A DNA stretch of 64,000 nucleotides from Undibacterium sp. YM2 (GCF_009937975.1 NZ_AP018441.1:124001-188000); one strand, 5' to 3'. Shown: positions 37,842 to 46,875, numbered from the stretch's first letter. The notes: a model not told the origin generated them from the letters alone. Translations and numbers: made by a program.

Positions 37842-38273
37842 ATGAACGCTGACTTGCATGCCATACAAAACCTGCTGGCAAGGTTTGCCAACAGCTTTGA
37901 CCTCAAGGACTGGGATGCACTGTGCAACTGCCTCAGCGATACGATATATACGGATTACTCAGATTTACGCGGTACCCCACCAGAGCAGATGAGCAATCAG
38001 CGCTATGCAGAATTACGCCGCATCGCCCTGCAAGAACTGCAGACTCATCATCTGAGCGGGAATACTGAAATTGAATTGGACGGTGATGCTGCAAATGCAA
38101 AAGTCTCTACCATTATTTTTCGCAAGAATGCCGCAGGACAGGCCTTGCATACGCATTGCCTGTATCAATTTGGCTTGAGCAAATCCAGCGGGCAATGGCT
38201 GATCAATTCCATCGTCCAGAAAGTATTCTGGAGTGATGGCCAGACGGCGATACACGCTGGTATCGCCAAATAA
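37842..38273 (+). CDS. SnoaL-like/NTF2 protein
   Basis: Soluble NTF2-like protein of 143 residues. The opening IQNLLARFANSFDLKDWDAL and the following DYSDLRG are typical of SnoaL-4 type proteins related to ring-hydroxylating dioxygenase beta subunits. It is cotranscribed with the SGNH hydrolase. The ATG at 37842 is used; a GTG three bases earlier is possible. The substrate is unknown. A bidirectional terminator follows at 38290. Confidence 0.8.
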   Translation: MNADLHAIQNLLARFANSFDLKDWDALCNCLSDTIYTDYSDLRGTPPEQMSNQRYAELRRIALQELQTHHLSGNTEIELDGDAANAKVSTIIFRKNAAGQALHTHCLYQFGLSKSSGQWLINSIVQKVFWSDGQTAIHAGIAK

Positions 38274-38289
38274 GAAACCAAGAAAATAA

Positions 38290-38313
38290 GAAAGCCACCC
38301 TGGGGTGGCTTTC
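38290..38313. terminator. bidirectional terminator between convergent genes
   Basis: Perfect 11-base arms GAAAGCCACCC and GGGTGGCTTTC with a 2-base centre, with A-rich and T-rich sides. It separates the SnoaL-like gene (+) from the M64-like peptidase gene (-) and can serve both. Confidence 0.8.
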
Positions 38314-38356
38314 TCCTTGTGCTGACTGTCCTGGTCAGGTCAGCTTCAAACGCACG

Positions 38357-40279
38357 TCAGGCAAATTGTATCTGCCCATCGTAAATACCCACGAGTGCAA
38401 TCGCTGCTGAAGTATCGGTAGCGGTGACTGCAGAAGCAATCGCGATACCATTCGTAATGGACGCCTCAGGTGTCAGGAAATTCAAGCCCCATTCCACAGC
38501 GAACTGATTGGCCACCTTGATTTTATTATCGAGCAGATTGACGACCCAGCCCCAGGTCGCGTCGCCTGTGAATGCGCGTGCACCGGCGAGTACGGCACTG
38601 ACCATGGAGCCACGGCTTTGTATGCCGCTATCAAGTTCATTGAGCCAGTATTTGAGGCCCGCCGCATCAGCCCCATCTGCTCTGCCCATGGCATTCTTGT
38701 AAATGATATTGATAAAATCAGTATTGCTGAGGCTGGCGCTGTAACCAGTCTGGGCCGGGTATTGTGCAGCCGCCAGGAAGAAGGCATCACCTATCTGTTT
38801 GAAGCTCATGCCTCCCTTGAACTGGTTGATCCAGTAATCCAGACCATCCGCATCAGGCACACGGTTGAAATAGGCCACATACAATTCTTCCAGCGCCTTC
38901 AATTCTGTTGTCTTGATGGTATGCGCATTGTCATACACGATGGTATTGACGATGTAGTCAGTGAACTGGATTTTTTCTACATTGTGGGCAGCCCAGTAAG
39001 CCGCATTCTGGTTACCCAGCAACATGGTGTTGTTGCCGATTTCCCAGACAAAATAACTGCCACCGCCTGTACCGAGTTTGGCACTGATGACCAGGGTGTC
39101 CGTACCGGCACCGCCATCAATATAGTCATAACGTACAGACTGGGGAGCACTCAGGCCTATGGTGTTGTTGCTGCCATCAAACTGGTAAATAGTGTTATTC
39201 GCATTCAGGCTGCTGCTGGCACCGCTGACATTGATGATGGTCTTGTCCAGCGTGGTGGTTTCCGTCTGTTGCGTGGTGTTCAGGTTCTTGCGTATGTAGC
39301 CGGTATTGTCTATGGTTGTCAGGCTCAGGCTGGCACCAGCCTTGTAGGCTCCGGAACCATAGGCATCAAAGTAGAGCTTATCTGTGGTATTGACTGTGTT
39401 GCCAGCTATCTTCCAGGTATAAGCCAGCAAATTTGCGTCTGGTACTGATGGTTGGTAAATGCCGGGTATGCTGGAATACAGGTCAAGGTAATCGCCGATG
39501 GCGGCATAATATTTGAGGGCAAAGGCTTCTTTTTCAGGCGCGCTGAAGGCCACGCCCAGGTGATTCATTTTTGAATCCTGGGTTGCACGCCAGATACCAG
39601 TGCTGCGGTAATAGCCACCCTGATAAGTACCAACGACGCCAAGATCACCGTCCTGAAAACCCAGCCATGCAGACCATGGTATGCGGCTCAGTGAATCGGT
39701 CACGTGCGGGCTGGCCAGGAAGCCGGGATCGGTCAGAGGGTAACTGCTGGCATTTGCGGTATCGACATATTCGTCCTGCAAGCCAGCAAAACTGTGGCCT
39801 ATTTCATGCAGTACGACTTCGGCAGATGAAATATTCCCGGCAGATGCCCAGGCGATGGAACCGCCAGCACCGCCATATAATGCTGTATTGACCAGTACCA
39901 CAACGAGTTCGTGCGCATCACTGGCGACTGCGCTGTTGACATAAGACGTTACCTTGGAAATGTCACCATACAGCAAACGCCCGTCACTGAGATGTTGGCT
40001 CGCATCAAAATAGGTATTGACGCTGATATTCTGGTTGGGCTGGTCCGTACCTGATTGCGCAGAGGCGACAAAAATGGCACTGGCATTGAACAGGTTTTTG
40101 TATGGCGAGAATGGTGCATTCAGTTTGGCATTGGCATCCCCCAGCATATTGTCCAGGAATTTTTGCGCATCGGACAAAAACTTGGCGCGCTCGGCAGCCG
40201 TATAACCTTCGGCAACAAAGACGATATCTACGCGGTTCTTGCTGCTGCCAGTATTCAGTAAGGGGGTGACGTCTGCCAT
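38357..40279 (-). CDS. M64-like metallopeptidase with DUF4214-like tail
   Basis: Protein of 640 residues. The N-terminal half is a peptidase of the M64 (IgA peptidase-like) kind: RVDIVFVAEGYTAAERAKFL near residue 16 and the zinc motif HEIGHSFAGLQDEY with HEIGH at 158-162. A middle beta-rich part has a GGAGTDTLV motif like one calcium-binding RTX repeat. The C-terminal part has two copies of a DUF4214-like helix pattern (EELYVAYFNRVPDADGLDYW and later IIYKNAMGRADGADAAGLKYW). There is no N-terminal signal peptide, so secretion by a type I system through a C-terminal signal is likely. No such exporter is encoded here. Confidence 0.85.
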   Translation of the reverse strand: MADVTPLLNTGSSKNRVDIVFVAEGYTAAERAKFLSDAQKFLDNMLGDANAKLNAPFSPYKNLFNASAIFVASAQSGTDQPNQNISVNTYFDASQHLSDGRLLYGDISKVTSYVNSAVASDAHELVVVLVNTALYGGAGGSIAWASAGNISSAEVVLHEIGHSFAGLQDEYVDTANASSYPLTDPGFLASPHVTDSLSRIPWSAWLGFQDGDLGVVGTYQGGYYRSTGIWRATQDSKMNHLGVAFSAPEKEAFALKYYAAIGDYLDLYSSIPGIYQPSVPDANLLAYTWKIAGNTVNTTDKLYFDAYGSGAYKAGASLSLTTIDNTGYIRKNLNTTQQTETTTLDKTIINVSGASSSLNANNTIYQFDGSNNTIGLSAPQSVRYDYIDGGAGTDTLVISAKLGTGGGSYFVWEIGNNTMLLGNQNAAYWAAHNVEKIQFTDYIVNTIVYDNAHTIKTTELKALEELYVAYFNRVPDADGLDYWINQFKGGMSFKQIGDAFFLAAAQYPAQTGYSASLSNTDFINIIYKNAMGRADGADAAGLKYWLNELDSGIQSRGSMVSAVLAGARAFTGDATWGWVVNLLDNKIKVANQFAVEWGLNFLTPEASITNGIAIASAVTATDTSAAIALVGIYDGQIQFA

Positions 40280-40521
40280 GATGGGTGAGCCTTGTAGATA
40301 GTAGCGTGTGTTTCAGCAGCGCGGATGAGTGCGTTGCCAGGTCAAAAATAAGCCCGTAAATATATTAAGAAAAAACGGGCAAATGCTATCGTACAACAAT
40401 GTCTATGTAAAAAGACACGTATTTCATGTAGGGATTTGCAACAAGTGTTGCAAAATTGAACGGCGGCATTGACGGTTCATTTTTGGCAGTGGCAGTCTGC
40501 GCAAACAAGCATGTCCAGCTT

Positions 40522-41997
40522 TTAATAGACATCCCGTTTGTACAATCCCGACTCAGCCATCTGCTCCAGTTTATCCAGACCCAGCAGATTACTCAAGGTC
40601 TGGTGCACTTCTTCTGCCATGCCTTGCAGGCTGCCGCACACCAGGATGGCTGCGCCCTGTTCTACCCATGCCACGATGTCTGCCTGTTGTTCTTGCAAGG
40701 CATGCTGTACGTAGCGACGCTCAGCCTGGTCGCGGGAAAAGCACAGGTTCAGTTTGCTGAGTACGCCACAGGCTTGCCAGTCCTGTATTTCCTGACGATG
40801 GAAAAAATCATGCGCCTCGCTTCTTTCACCAAAAAACAACCAATTGCGTAAATGACCACGGGCAGCGCGCGCCTTGATATGCGCACGCAAGCCTGCCAGG
40901 CCAGTGCCGTTGCCTATCAGTATCAGGGGATGGTCCTGCGATGGCGTGTGGAAGTTACGGTTTTCACGTATGCGCAATTTGATGCTTTGCCCGATTTCTG
41001 CATGGGCAGTCAGCCACCCGGAGCCTATGCCGAGGCTGCCATCCGGGCGGCGCATTTGCCGCACCAGCAATTCCAGCTTGCCATCGGCAGGCAGGGATGA
41101 AATCGAATACTCGCGATGTGGCAGGGCAGGGCGTTCTTCAGAGGTATTTTTAGTTGGATAGTCAGGGCCAATTTCTGCGATATCACCTGCCTGCCAGATA
41201 TATTCACCGCTACCTGCGTCTCGCGCTGGAATACAGGCGATGCGGTAAGCAGGCCCGCCGAGGCTGCCAGGATTGAGCAATTCTCTCTCGGTCAATATCC
41301 ATTCCTGATAAGCCGGTTTGCTCCAGTCCGCCATTTCTGTATGACCGCTGAGCAGGCCTAAATAATGCTGCCAGTGACGTAAAGCTGCTTCATCACCATT
41401 ATCGACTTCTATCATGTCAAACAGGCTATGTGCTTGCTGGTGCTTGAGCCACAGATCTACCCGGTGGGCAAAAGCGCAGAATTGCTGATAATGCCTGTCA
41501 CCGAGCGCCAGTACAGCGAAATGCAAATGCGATAAATCGATTTTCTGGCTCATGAGCAGGCGTGTGAATGACGCTGCATTGTCAGGCGCATCACCTTCGC
41601 CAGTAGTGCTGAGTATGAATAAAATGCGGCTGGTCTTGCTTAAAATTTCTGCCTTGATGGCGGCCAGGCTGCTGACAGCAACATTCATACCGGCATCCTG
41701 TAAATGCTGTGCAGTCTTGACGGCGATTTGTTCTGCAAAACCAGTCTGGCTCGCATAGGCGATCAGGACGTTTTGTGCATTCGCCTGATTCAGTTCAGCA
41801 CTAAATCCGTGATGTTGCGTGGCCAGTTCATCTTTATGCCTGCGCAGGGTTTGCAGGCAAAAACTCAGGTAGCTGATAGCGACCAGCGCAGTGCTGCATT
41901 GCTTTTGTGCTGGAGAAGGAAGAAAAAAGCTGGCCAGGCACAAGAGCGTCAAGGCCAGGCAGATACGCTTCATCCAGCTTAAAGAGGGCAGGCGCAT
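40522..41997 (-). CDS. membrane-anchored flavodoxin/NADPH reductase (CysJ-like)
   Basis: Diflavin reductase of 491 residues that passes electrons from NADPH through FAD and FMN. Two hydrophobic helices at about 10-27 and 34-49 anchor it. A flavodoxin domain follows (YASQTGFAEQIA near 81, with STTGEGDAPDN), then a shortened FAD-binding domain with REYSISSLPADG, and a C-terminal NADP domain with LIGNGTGLAGLRAHIKAR and FGERS. The anchoring helices set it apart from soluble CysJ. It is the last gene of the PepSY-DUF2271-DUF4198-ApbE cluster and is likely the cytosolic electron source. Its start is 6 bases after the apbE stop. Confidence 0.88.
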   Translation of the reverse strand: MRLPSLSWMKRICLALTLLCLASFFLPSPAQKQCSTALVAISYLSFCLQTLRRHKDELATQHHGFSAELNQANAQNVLIAYASQTGFAEQIAVKTAQHLQDAGMNVAVSSLAAIKAEILSKTSRILFILSTTGEGDAPDNAASFTRLLMSQKIDLSHLHFAVLALGDRHYQQFCAFAHRVDLWLKHQQAHSLFDMIEVDNGDEAALRHWQHYLGLLSGHTEMADWSKPAYQEWILTERELLNPGSLGGPAYRIACIPARDAGSGEYIWQAGDIAEIGPDYPTKNTSEERPALPHREYSISSLPADGKLELLVRQMRRPDGSLGIGSGWLTAHAEIGQSIKLRIRENRNFHTPSQDHPLILIGNGTGLAGLRAHIKARAARGHLRNWLFFGERSEAHDFFHRQEIQDWQACGVLSKLNLCFSRDQAERRYVQHALQEQQADIVAWVEQGAAILVCGSLQGMAEEVHQTLSNLLGLDKLEQMAESGLYKRDVY

Positions 41998-42003
41998 ACG
42001 CGA

Positions 42004-43014
42004 TTAATCCAGCATGGCACGCAAGGCCCTGCTCATTTTTTCTTCAAAACCAGACGCGGTTCTTTGCAGGAACAGGGCGGCGATCTGATGTTGTTCGGCA
42101 TAGTCCAGACCGGCAGCGCAACCCAGCACCGTCAGCGCAGTAGCCATCGCGTCTGCCACCATGCATTCAGGGTGCAAGACCGTGACCGAGGCCAGATCAT
42201 TGTCTGCCGGATAACCCGTGCGCGGATCAAGCGTATGCGCATAGCGGCGGCCATCCTGTTCAAAATACTGACGGTAATCGCCAGAAGTCGCAATCGACAG
42301 GCCATGCAGGGCGACCAGGTATTCCTTGCCCAGTTTTTCTTTATTCCCTGCCGGGCTCTCTATTCTGACCCACCACGGCGCCTGGTCTTTTTTCATGCCT
42401 AGTCCGCGTAATTCTCCACCGAGCTCTATCAGGTAACTGCTGATTTTATTCGCATCAAGATAGCGGGCAATCTGGTCCAGCGCAAAGCCCTTGGCAATCG
42501 ATGATAAATCCAGCGCGACGCTGCTGGTGCCAGTCTGACGTATGCGCTGGTTCAGATGATCCAGCTCCAGTGATTTCCAGTTGCCAGCTTGCAGGACAGT
42601 GTGGATTTCAGTTTCTGTTGGCGTGCTGTCGCGCTTGCCCGCAGGGCCAAAGCCCCACAGATCAACCAGCTTGCCTGCGGTGATATCATAAGCCCCACCT
42701 GTTTGCTGGGACAGGTACAAACTGTAATCGACGAGCTTGAAAAATTCTGCTGGCAAGGATTGCCAGCTATTGGCCGCTGCGCGGTTGAACTCGCATAAAT
42801 ATGAGGATGGGTCCCAGGTACTCATCTGCATGACGACCTGGTTCAGCTCCGCTTCTATACCCGCCTGCAATTCGTGCACATCGTGGGCTGGCAGGCAGAG
42901 TAGCTGCACAGTCCAGCTGGTGCCCATGCTCAGCCCACTGAGTGTATGGCTGATCGCATGGGCGGGCGGTATTTGTGGTTCCGCCACATCCAGCGGTATA
43001 AAAACACGACGCAT
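42004..43014 (-). CDS. apbE: FAD:protein FMN transferase
   Basis: Flavinyltransferase of 336 residues that attaches FMN through a phosphoester bond to Thr/Ser of exported redox proteins. Family motifs are MGTSWTVQL near the start, DLSSIAKGFALDQIARYLD near 175, and YAHTLDPRTGYPA near 255. Unlike typical ApbE it shows no clear signal peptide or lipobox, so its compartment is uncertain. It lies 35 bases downstream of the DUF4198 gene. The likely target is the DUF2271 protein, which has a matching motif. Confidence 0.93.
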   Translation of the reverse strand: MRRVFIPLDVAEPQIPPAHAISHTLSGLSMGTSWTVQLLCLPAHDVHELQAGIEAELNQVVMQMSTWDPSSYLCEFNRAAANSWQSLPAEFFKLVDYSLYLSQQTGGAYDITAGKLVDLWGFGPAGKRDSTPTETEIHTVLQAGNWKSLELDHLNQRIRQTGTSSVALDLSSIAKGFALDQIARYLDANKISSYLIELGGELRGLGMKKDQAPWWVRIESPAGNKEKLGKEYLVALHGLSIATSGDYRQYFEQDGRRYAHTLDPRTGYPADNDLASVTVLHPECMVADAMATALTVLGCAAGLDYAEQHQIAALFLQRTASGFEEKMSRALRAMLD

Positions 43015-43038
43015 ATTGCTCAGTATTTGTTGCTAAGT

Positions 43039-43057
43039 ATTGATAATGATTATTGCG
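43039..43057 (-). promoter_or_regulatory. partial Fur-box-like sequence before apbE
   Basis: On the + strand, ATTGATAATGATTATTGC holds two adjacent Fur-type hexamers (GATAAT and GATTAT). It overlaps the stop of the DUF4198 gene and lies 25-43 bases before the apbE start. It may provide a second iron-controlled promoter inside the cluster. The match is weaker than the box at 45277. Confidence 0.4.
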
Positions 43058-43859
43058 GCAAGACTTCCAGTGTGGCTACATAGCTGGCTACCCTGGATTT
43101 GGCCGGAGCCTTGACTTGCTTGTCGTCCTTGATTTCTGCTTCCATCCAGTACAAGCCCGCATTGGCCCAGGTCACGCTGAATTTGCCCTCATTATCTGTC
43201 ACAAAAGTTTTTTCATCGAGCTTTTGGCGGTAACGTACGCCACCAGCTATCAGGGTGACACTGACCTTGGCTGCCGGTTTGCCATCCAGGGTCAGGCGGA
43301 ATTGTGCTGTTTCACCGGCGACCAGGTCATTCGGGTGGGTGGCACCACTCAGTTCCAGGCCACTGCCTGTAATTTCCATCGCCTTGCCACCGGGTTTGCC
43401 ATTGGTGACGAAGGTTTCAACGCGGCCACTGCGTTGTGTGACTTGCAGTTCTTCTGCATTGGCTGGCACTTCCTTGGCAAAAGTTTCTGCCGTACCGCGC
43501 CAGCGCTTGACCTTGCCTTCTTCCTTGTAACTGGCAAACAGGCCTTCATTCAACAGACCAATTTTATAGCTGCCAATCTGGCTGAGCTTGACATCGAAAC
43601 TGCTGCGGTATTTGCCGATATTGGCATTTTCCGGTTTCAGCGCAGTGCCGTCTGGTGCTGTGATAAACAGATTATCAAGCTTTAGCGCATTGTGATCAAA
43701 CACAAACACATCGGTAGCAGCAGCTGCATCGACGGTCACCCATGGGGTATTGCCAGCCACCACAGTTGAGGACGGCACCAGGAAGGCGCGGTGCGCCTGC
43801 GCCGTGAATGCTGCGCAAGCCAGTGCCGAGAACAGAGCGATTTTTTTAAAATTTTTCAT
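43050..43859 (-). CDS. DUF4198 periplasmic protein
   Basis: Exported protein of 269 residues with a signal peptide ending in AFTAQAHR; the mature N-terminus starts with HRAFLVPSST. The DUF4198 fold is beta-sandwich-rich, with a C-terminal Ig-like part (VSVTLIAGGVRYRQKLDEK). DUF4198 proteins occur next to metal uptake genes such as nickel or iron systems. Here it lies 19 bases after the DUF2271 gene in a Fur-box-preceded cluster, so a metal-binding or carrier role is plausible but unproven. Confidence 0.87.
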   Translation of the reverse strand: MKNFKKIALFSALACAAFTAQAHRAFLVPSSTVVAGNTPWVTVDAAAATDVFVFDHNALKLDNLFITAPDGTALKPENANIGKYRSSFDVKLSQIGSYKIGLLNEGLFASYKEEGKVKRWRGTAETFAKEVPANAEELQVTQRSGRVETFVTNGKPGGKAMEITGSGLELSGATHPNDLVAGETAQFRLTLDGKPAAKVSVTLIAGGVRYRQKLDEKTFVTDNEGKFSVTWANAGLYWMEAEIKDDKQVKAPAKSRVASYVATLEVLPQ

Positions 43860-43878
43860 GATTATCCTTGAGCCAGTC

Positions 43879-44397
43879 TTATTTGATCGTCACAGCAATA
43901 GTTCCCAGCTCATGGCTACCCTGGGCTTTGAGGTTTTGCTCGCCTTTGGCTTGCCACTGGAACGGAACTTTAACCACTTCACGGCCACCGCCCTCACGCG
44001 CAGCTTCAACGATAAGCTGGTAGTCACCTGCTGGCAGTTTCGCCAATATACCCTTGTCACCGGCAAAACTCAGGGTTTGCTCACCGGTAGTACGGGTAGC
44101 TCCACTGACGCCTTCGACCGGCATTTGTAATTCACGGCCACTACGGCGCCACCACTGACGCAAATCCTTCAACCATTTCGTACCTTCATTGTCGCGTTTT
44201 TTCAAGTCATACCAGACTGCCAGGTTGCCAGCAAAGGTCTGGTCTGGTTTTTCCAGCCAGATCGCGACATAGGGCTTGTGATATTCAGCCACATTCAAAC
44301 GTGGCACTTCGACTTTCAAAGTCAGGTCAGCCGCGACAGCATTCATGGCCGGGGCGCCCAGCAGACTGGTAATGGCAAACGGGAGCAATTTACGCAT
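43879..44397 (-). CDS. DUF2271 protein, candidate flavinylated electron carrier
   Basis: Exported protein of 172 residues with a signal peptide ending near NAVAAD. Residues 94-101 read VEGVSGAT. The SGAT core resembles the motif that ApbE modifies with FMN on the Thr (here Thr101). The remainder fits the DUF2271 domain (LPAGDYQLIVEAAREGGGRE near residue 120). The gene sits between the PepSY membrane protein and DUF4198/apbE, so it may receive electrons from the membrane module. Flavinylation is inferred from the motif and neighbours. Confidence 0.88.
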   Translation of the reverse strand: MRKLLPFAITSLLGAPAMNAVAADLTLKVEVPRLNVAEYHKPYVAIWLEKPDQTFAGNLAVWYDLKKRDNEGTKWLKDLRQWWRRSGRELQMPVEGVSGATRTTGEQTLSFAGDKGILAKLPAGDYQLIVEAAREGGGREVVKVPFQWQAKGEQNLKAQGSHELGTIAVTIK

Positions 44398-44453
44398 GGA
44401 TAGACAACCTTATTGAGAACAAAGTAAGAACAAAGAATGAACGGTTTTAAATA

Positions 44454-44620
44454 ACTAGTGAACTGTAACAGTGAAAATCGGAGTGCCTGCCATGTGCGCG
44501 ACGATCATGGCTGCGTTGCAAATACTCGCGATAGCCCCGCTATCGCTGTGTTTTGCATCTTGCCCTGATGCGCCGGGCACATGTCCTTCACTCTCGATTT
44601 CACTGTTACAGTCCACTAGT
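44454..44620. repeat. 167-base palindromic repeat, copy 2 (MITE-like)
   Basis: An element with 32-base imperfect terminal inverted repeats, starting ACTAGTGAACTGTAACAGTG on the left (44454-44485) and matching the complement at 44589-44620. The interior continues as one imperfect hairpin to a centre at 44537, where GCGATAGC and GCTATCGC flank CCC. Its left interior contains CTGCGTTGCAAATACTCGCG, almost the same as the element at 29228-29343. It has no coding capacity. It lies between the PepSY and DUF2271 genes, and its right end supplies the PepSY stop codon. Confidence 0.8.
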
Positions 44621-45272
44621 GGATAAACATCAGGGCAAGTATCAGAGGCAGCACAAGTCCAAACACCACCACCGGCCAGGTGCTCGGGCGTTTGCCTGCA
44701 TGCATCTTCAACAGGAACAGACCAGTCACACAAAAAATCAGGCAGACCACGGCAAAGGCATCGATAAACCAGTTCCATGCGGTGCCGGTATTACGGCCTT
44801 TATGCAAGTCATTGAAATAGGCAATCCAGCCACGGCTGGTCAGCTCATATTCCACTTCCCCATTGTCCAGTTGTATGCGCAACCAGGCATCGCCACCGGG
44901 GCGGGGCAAGCCTATATACACTTCTTCCGGTGACCATTCCGGTGCCTGGTCACCCAGTTTTACTCCCATATCCTGTGCCAGCCATTCACTGACATCGCGG
45001 GGTATCGCGGCATCATCGGTATTTTTCAAAGCATTCAACTGCGACAACAAGGCAAATGGCAGCTTGCCTTCTTTCTTGCTGACGACAGGATGCGCTTCTA
45101 TCTGTGCAGAATGATTCAGGGTGATGCCTGTCGCCGCAAACAGGATCATCGCTATCAGGCACAGTGCTGAACTGATCCAGTGCCATTGATGTAAATGGCG
45201 CAACCAGAAAGCCCGGCTTTGTTGTTGCGATAAATTGTCCGTACTGGCTTGCATGAATTTATTCTTGTTCAT
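44616..45272 (-). CDS. PepSY-associated transmembrane protein
   Basis: Inner-membrane protein of 218 residues of the PepSY-TM-like type. Three hydrophobic helices are seen (about 32-50, 164-188 and 197-216), with a periplasmic PepSY-like region between the first two. His-rich motifs near the membrane (HLHQWHW, GITLNH and DLHKGRN) could ligate haem, as in related ferric reductase-like proteins. It is the first gene of the minus-strand cluster and follows a Fur box. Its TAG stop lies inside the terminal repeat of the palindromic element, so the exact C-terminus may have been set by that insertion. Confidence 0.87.
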   Translation of the reverse strand: MNKNKFMQASTDNLSQQQSRAFWLRHLHQWHWISSALCLIAMILFAATGITLNHSAQIEAHPVVSKKEGKLPFALLSQLNALKNTDDAAIPRDVSEWLAQDMGVKLGDQAPEWSPEEVYIGLPRPGGDAWLRIQLDNGEVEYELTSRGWIAYFNDLHKGRNTGTAWNWFIDAFAVVCLIFCVTGLFLLKMHAGKRPSTWPVVVFGLVLPLILALMFIH

Positions 45273-45276
45273 TCTA

Positions 45277-45295
45277 AATGATAATTATTCTCAAT
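45277..45295 (-). promoter_or_regulatory. Fur box before PepSY cluster
   Basis: On the minus strand the 19 bases read ATTGAGAATAATTATCATT, a good match to the Fur consensus GATAATGATAATCATTATC in its central and right parts. It sits directly before the PepSY start. This indicates repression by iron-loaded Fur and supports an iron-related role for the cluster. Confidence 0.75.
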
Positions 45296-45444
45296 TGTAC
45301 ATGGAGTCGTGTCGAAAAAGCAGTGGGAATTGTACATTTTTGTTTCCGCCTGACAGCGTGATAGGCATTTTGATAACTTTATTCCAAAGTCCACCCAGGC
45401 AGTGCGTGATAAACTTTTAGGGATATCAACTTATTTTCTTCATT

Positions 45445-46803
45445 ATGAACGTCGTCATTCTTGCAGCTGGCATGGGCAAACGCATGCAATCTTCTTTGCC
45501 CAAAGTATTGCACACGCTGGCAGGCAAGCCTTTACTGAACCATGTGATCGCCACGGCGCGACAACTGCAGGCCAGCACTATCTGCGTGATCTATGGCCAT
45601 GGTGGTGAACAAGTACCAACAACCGTTGCCGCTGAAGATTTGCGCTTTGCGCTGCAAGAACCGCAACTGGGTACTGGCCACGCGGTCGCCCAGGCTTTGC
45701 CTGTGCTGGATACCAGCCAGCCCACCCTGGTCCTGTATGGCGATGTGCCACTGACTACACCAGCCAGCCTGGCCCGCCTGATTGCGGCGGCTGGCAAAGA
45801 CAAACTCGGTATCCTGACCGTGGATATGGCTGACCCCACTGGTCTTGGTCGCATTGTCAGGGAAGACGGCGTCATCAAACGCATCGTCGAACAAAAAGAT
45901 GCGAGTGAGAGCGAGCGTCAGATCACAGAAACCAATACCGGCATCATGTCCATACCAACTGCTCACCTGCAAAAATGGCTGGGCAATCTGTCCAACAAAA
46001 ATGCCCAGGGCGAATATTATCTGACCGACATCGTCGCCCAGGCAGTGGCCGATGGCGTGGAAGTTGTCTCAGCCCAGCCCGATGCTGTCTGGGAAACTCT
46101 GGGCGTCAATAGCAAGGTGCAACTGGCCGAGCTCGAACGCACGCATCAAAAAAATATTGCCCTCAAATTATTGGAGCAGGGCGTGGGCTTGTATGATCCG
46201 GCGCGCATCGACGTACGTGGCAGCTTGCAATGCGGGCGTGATGTGTCGATTGATGTAGGCTGTGTCTTTATCGGTGACGTGCAACTCGGAGATGGCGTCA
46301 CGATAGGCCCGAACTGCGTCATCAATAATGCGCGTATTGCAGCAGGCAGCAGCATCAAGGCTTTCTGCCATATTGAAGATGCCGTGGTCGGTGCCAAATC
46401 ACAGATAGGCCCTTATGCCCGTCTGCGCCCTGGTGCCGAGCTGGCAGAGGACGTGCACATTGGTAATTTTGTTGAAGTCAAAAACAGCCAGATCGCTGCA
46501 CACAGCAAGGCCAATCACCTGGCCTATATTGGTGACGCCACCATAGGCAGCCGCGTCAATATTGGTGCCGGTACGATCACCTGCAATTATGATGGCGTGA
46601 ACAAATCGCGTACCATCATCGAGGACGATGCCTTTATCGGCAGTGATACACAACTGGTGGCACCAGTGCGGGTAGGTAAGGGCGCGACTCTGGGTGCAGG
46701 CACGACGCTGACCAAGGATGCACCGGAAGGCAAGCTCACCGTCTCACGCGCAAAGCAGATCACGATCGATGGCTGGCAACGGCCAGTCAAAATCAAGAAG
46801 TAA
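45445..46803 (+). CDS. glmU: bifunctional UDP-GlcNAc pyrophosphorylase / GlcN-1-P acetyltransferase
   Basis: GlmU, 452 residues, makes UDP-N-acetylglucosamine for peptidoglycan and lipopolysaccharide. The N-terminal uridylyltransferase has [20 protein letters not shown] (AAGMGKRM for the consensus AAGxGTRM), LYGDVPL and NTGIM. The C-terminal left-handed beta-helix (from about residue 250) shows hexapeptide repeats and ends with [17 protein letters not shown]. The length is normal. It lies about 9 kb from glmS, the earlier enzyme of the same pathway, a common arrangement in this group. Confidence 0.97.
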   Translation: MNVVILAAGMGKRMQSSLPKVLHTLAGKPLLNHVIATARQLQASTICVIYGHGGEQVPTTVAAEDLRFALQEPQLGTGHAVAQALPVLDTSQPTLVLYGDVPLTTPASLARLIAAAGKDKLGILTVDMADPTGLGRIVREDGVIKRIVEQKDASESERQITETNTGIMSIPTAHLQKWLGNLSNKNAQGEYYLTDIVAQAVADGVEVVSAQPDAVWETLGVNSKVQLAELERTHQKNIALKLLEQGVGLYDPARIDVRGSLQCGRDVSIDVGCVFIGDVQLGDGVTIGPNCVINNARIAAGSSIKAFCHIEDAVVGAKSQIGPYARLRPGAELAEDVHIGNFVEVKNSQIAAHSKANHLAYIGDATIGSRVNIGAGTITCNYDGVNKSRTIIEDDAFIGSDTQLVAPVRVGKGATLGAGTTLTKDAPEGKLTVSRAKQITIDGWQRPVKIKK

Positions 46804-46812
46804 GCATGCATG

Positions 46813-46856
46813 GTGTAGCGGTCAGTCATGTCAGTCATATCGGCTGGCCGCTACAC
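46813..46856. terminator. hairpin between convergent glmU and exported protein gene
   Basis: Thirteen-base arms GTGTAGCGGTCAG and CTGGCCGCTACAC (one G-T pair) around an 18-base loop. It lies 10 bases after the glmU stop. No T-tract follows on the + strand, so it may slow transcription from both sides rather than act as a classical terminator. Confidence 0.5.
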
Positions 46857-46875
46857 AGTAATACACATCAAAAAA

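Noticed and set aside
38618..39448. 276-codon frame on the plus strand
   Set aside because: It lies entirely antisense within the M64-like peptidase gene, which has clear motifs; the frame has no recognisable domain.
44454..44620. transposase or complete insertion sequence
   Set aside because: The element is only 167 bases and has no coding capacity, so it is described as a repeat rather than an IS.
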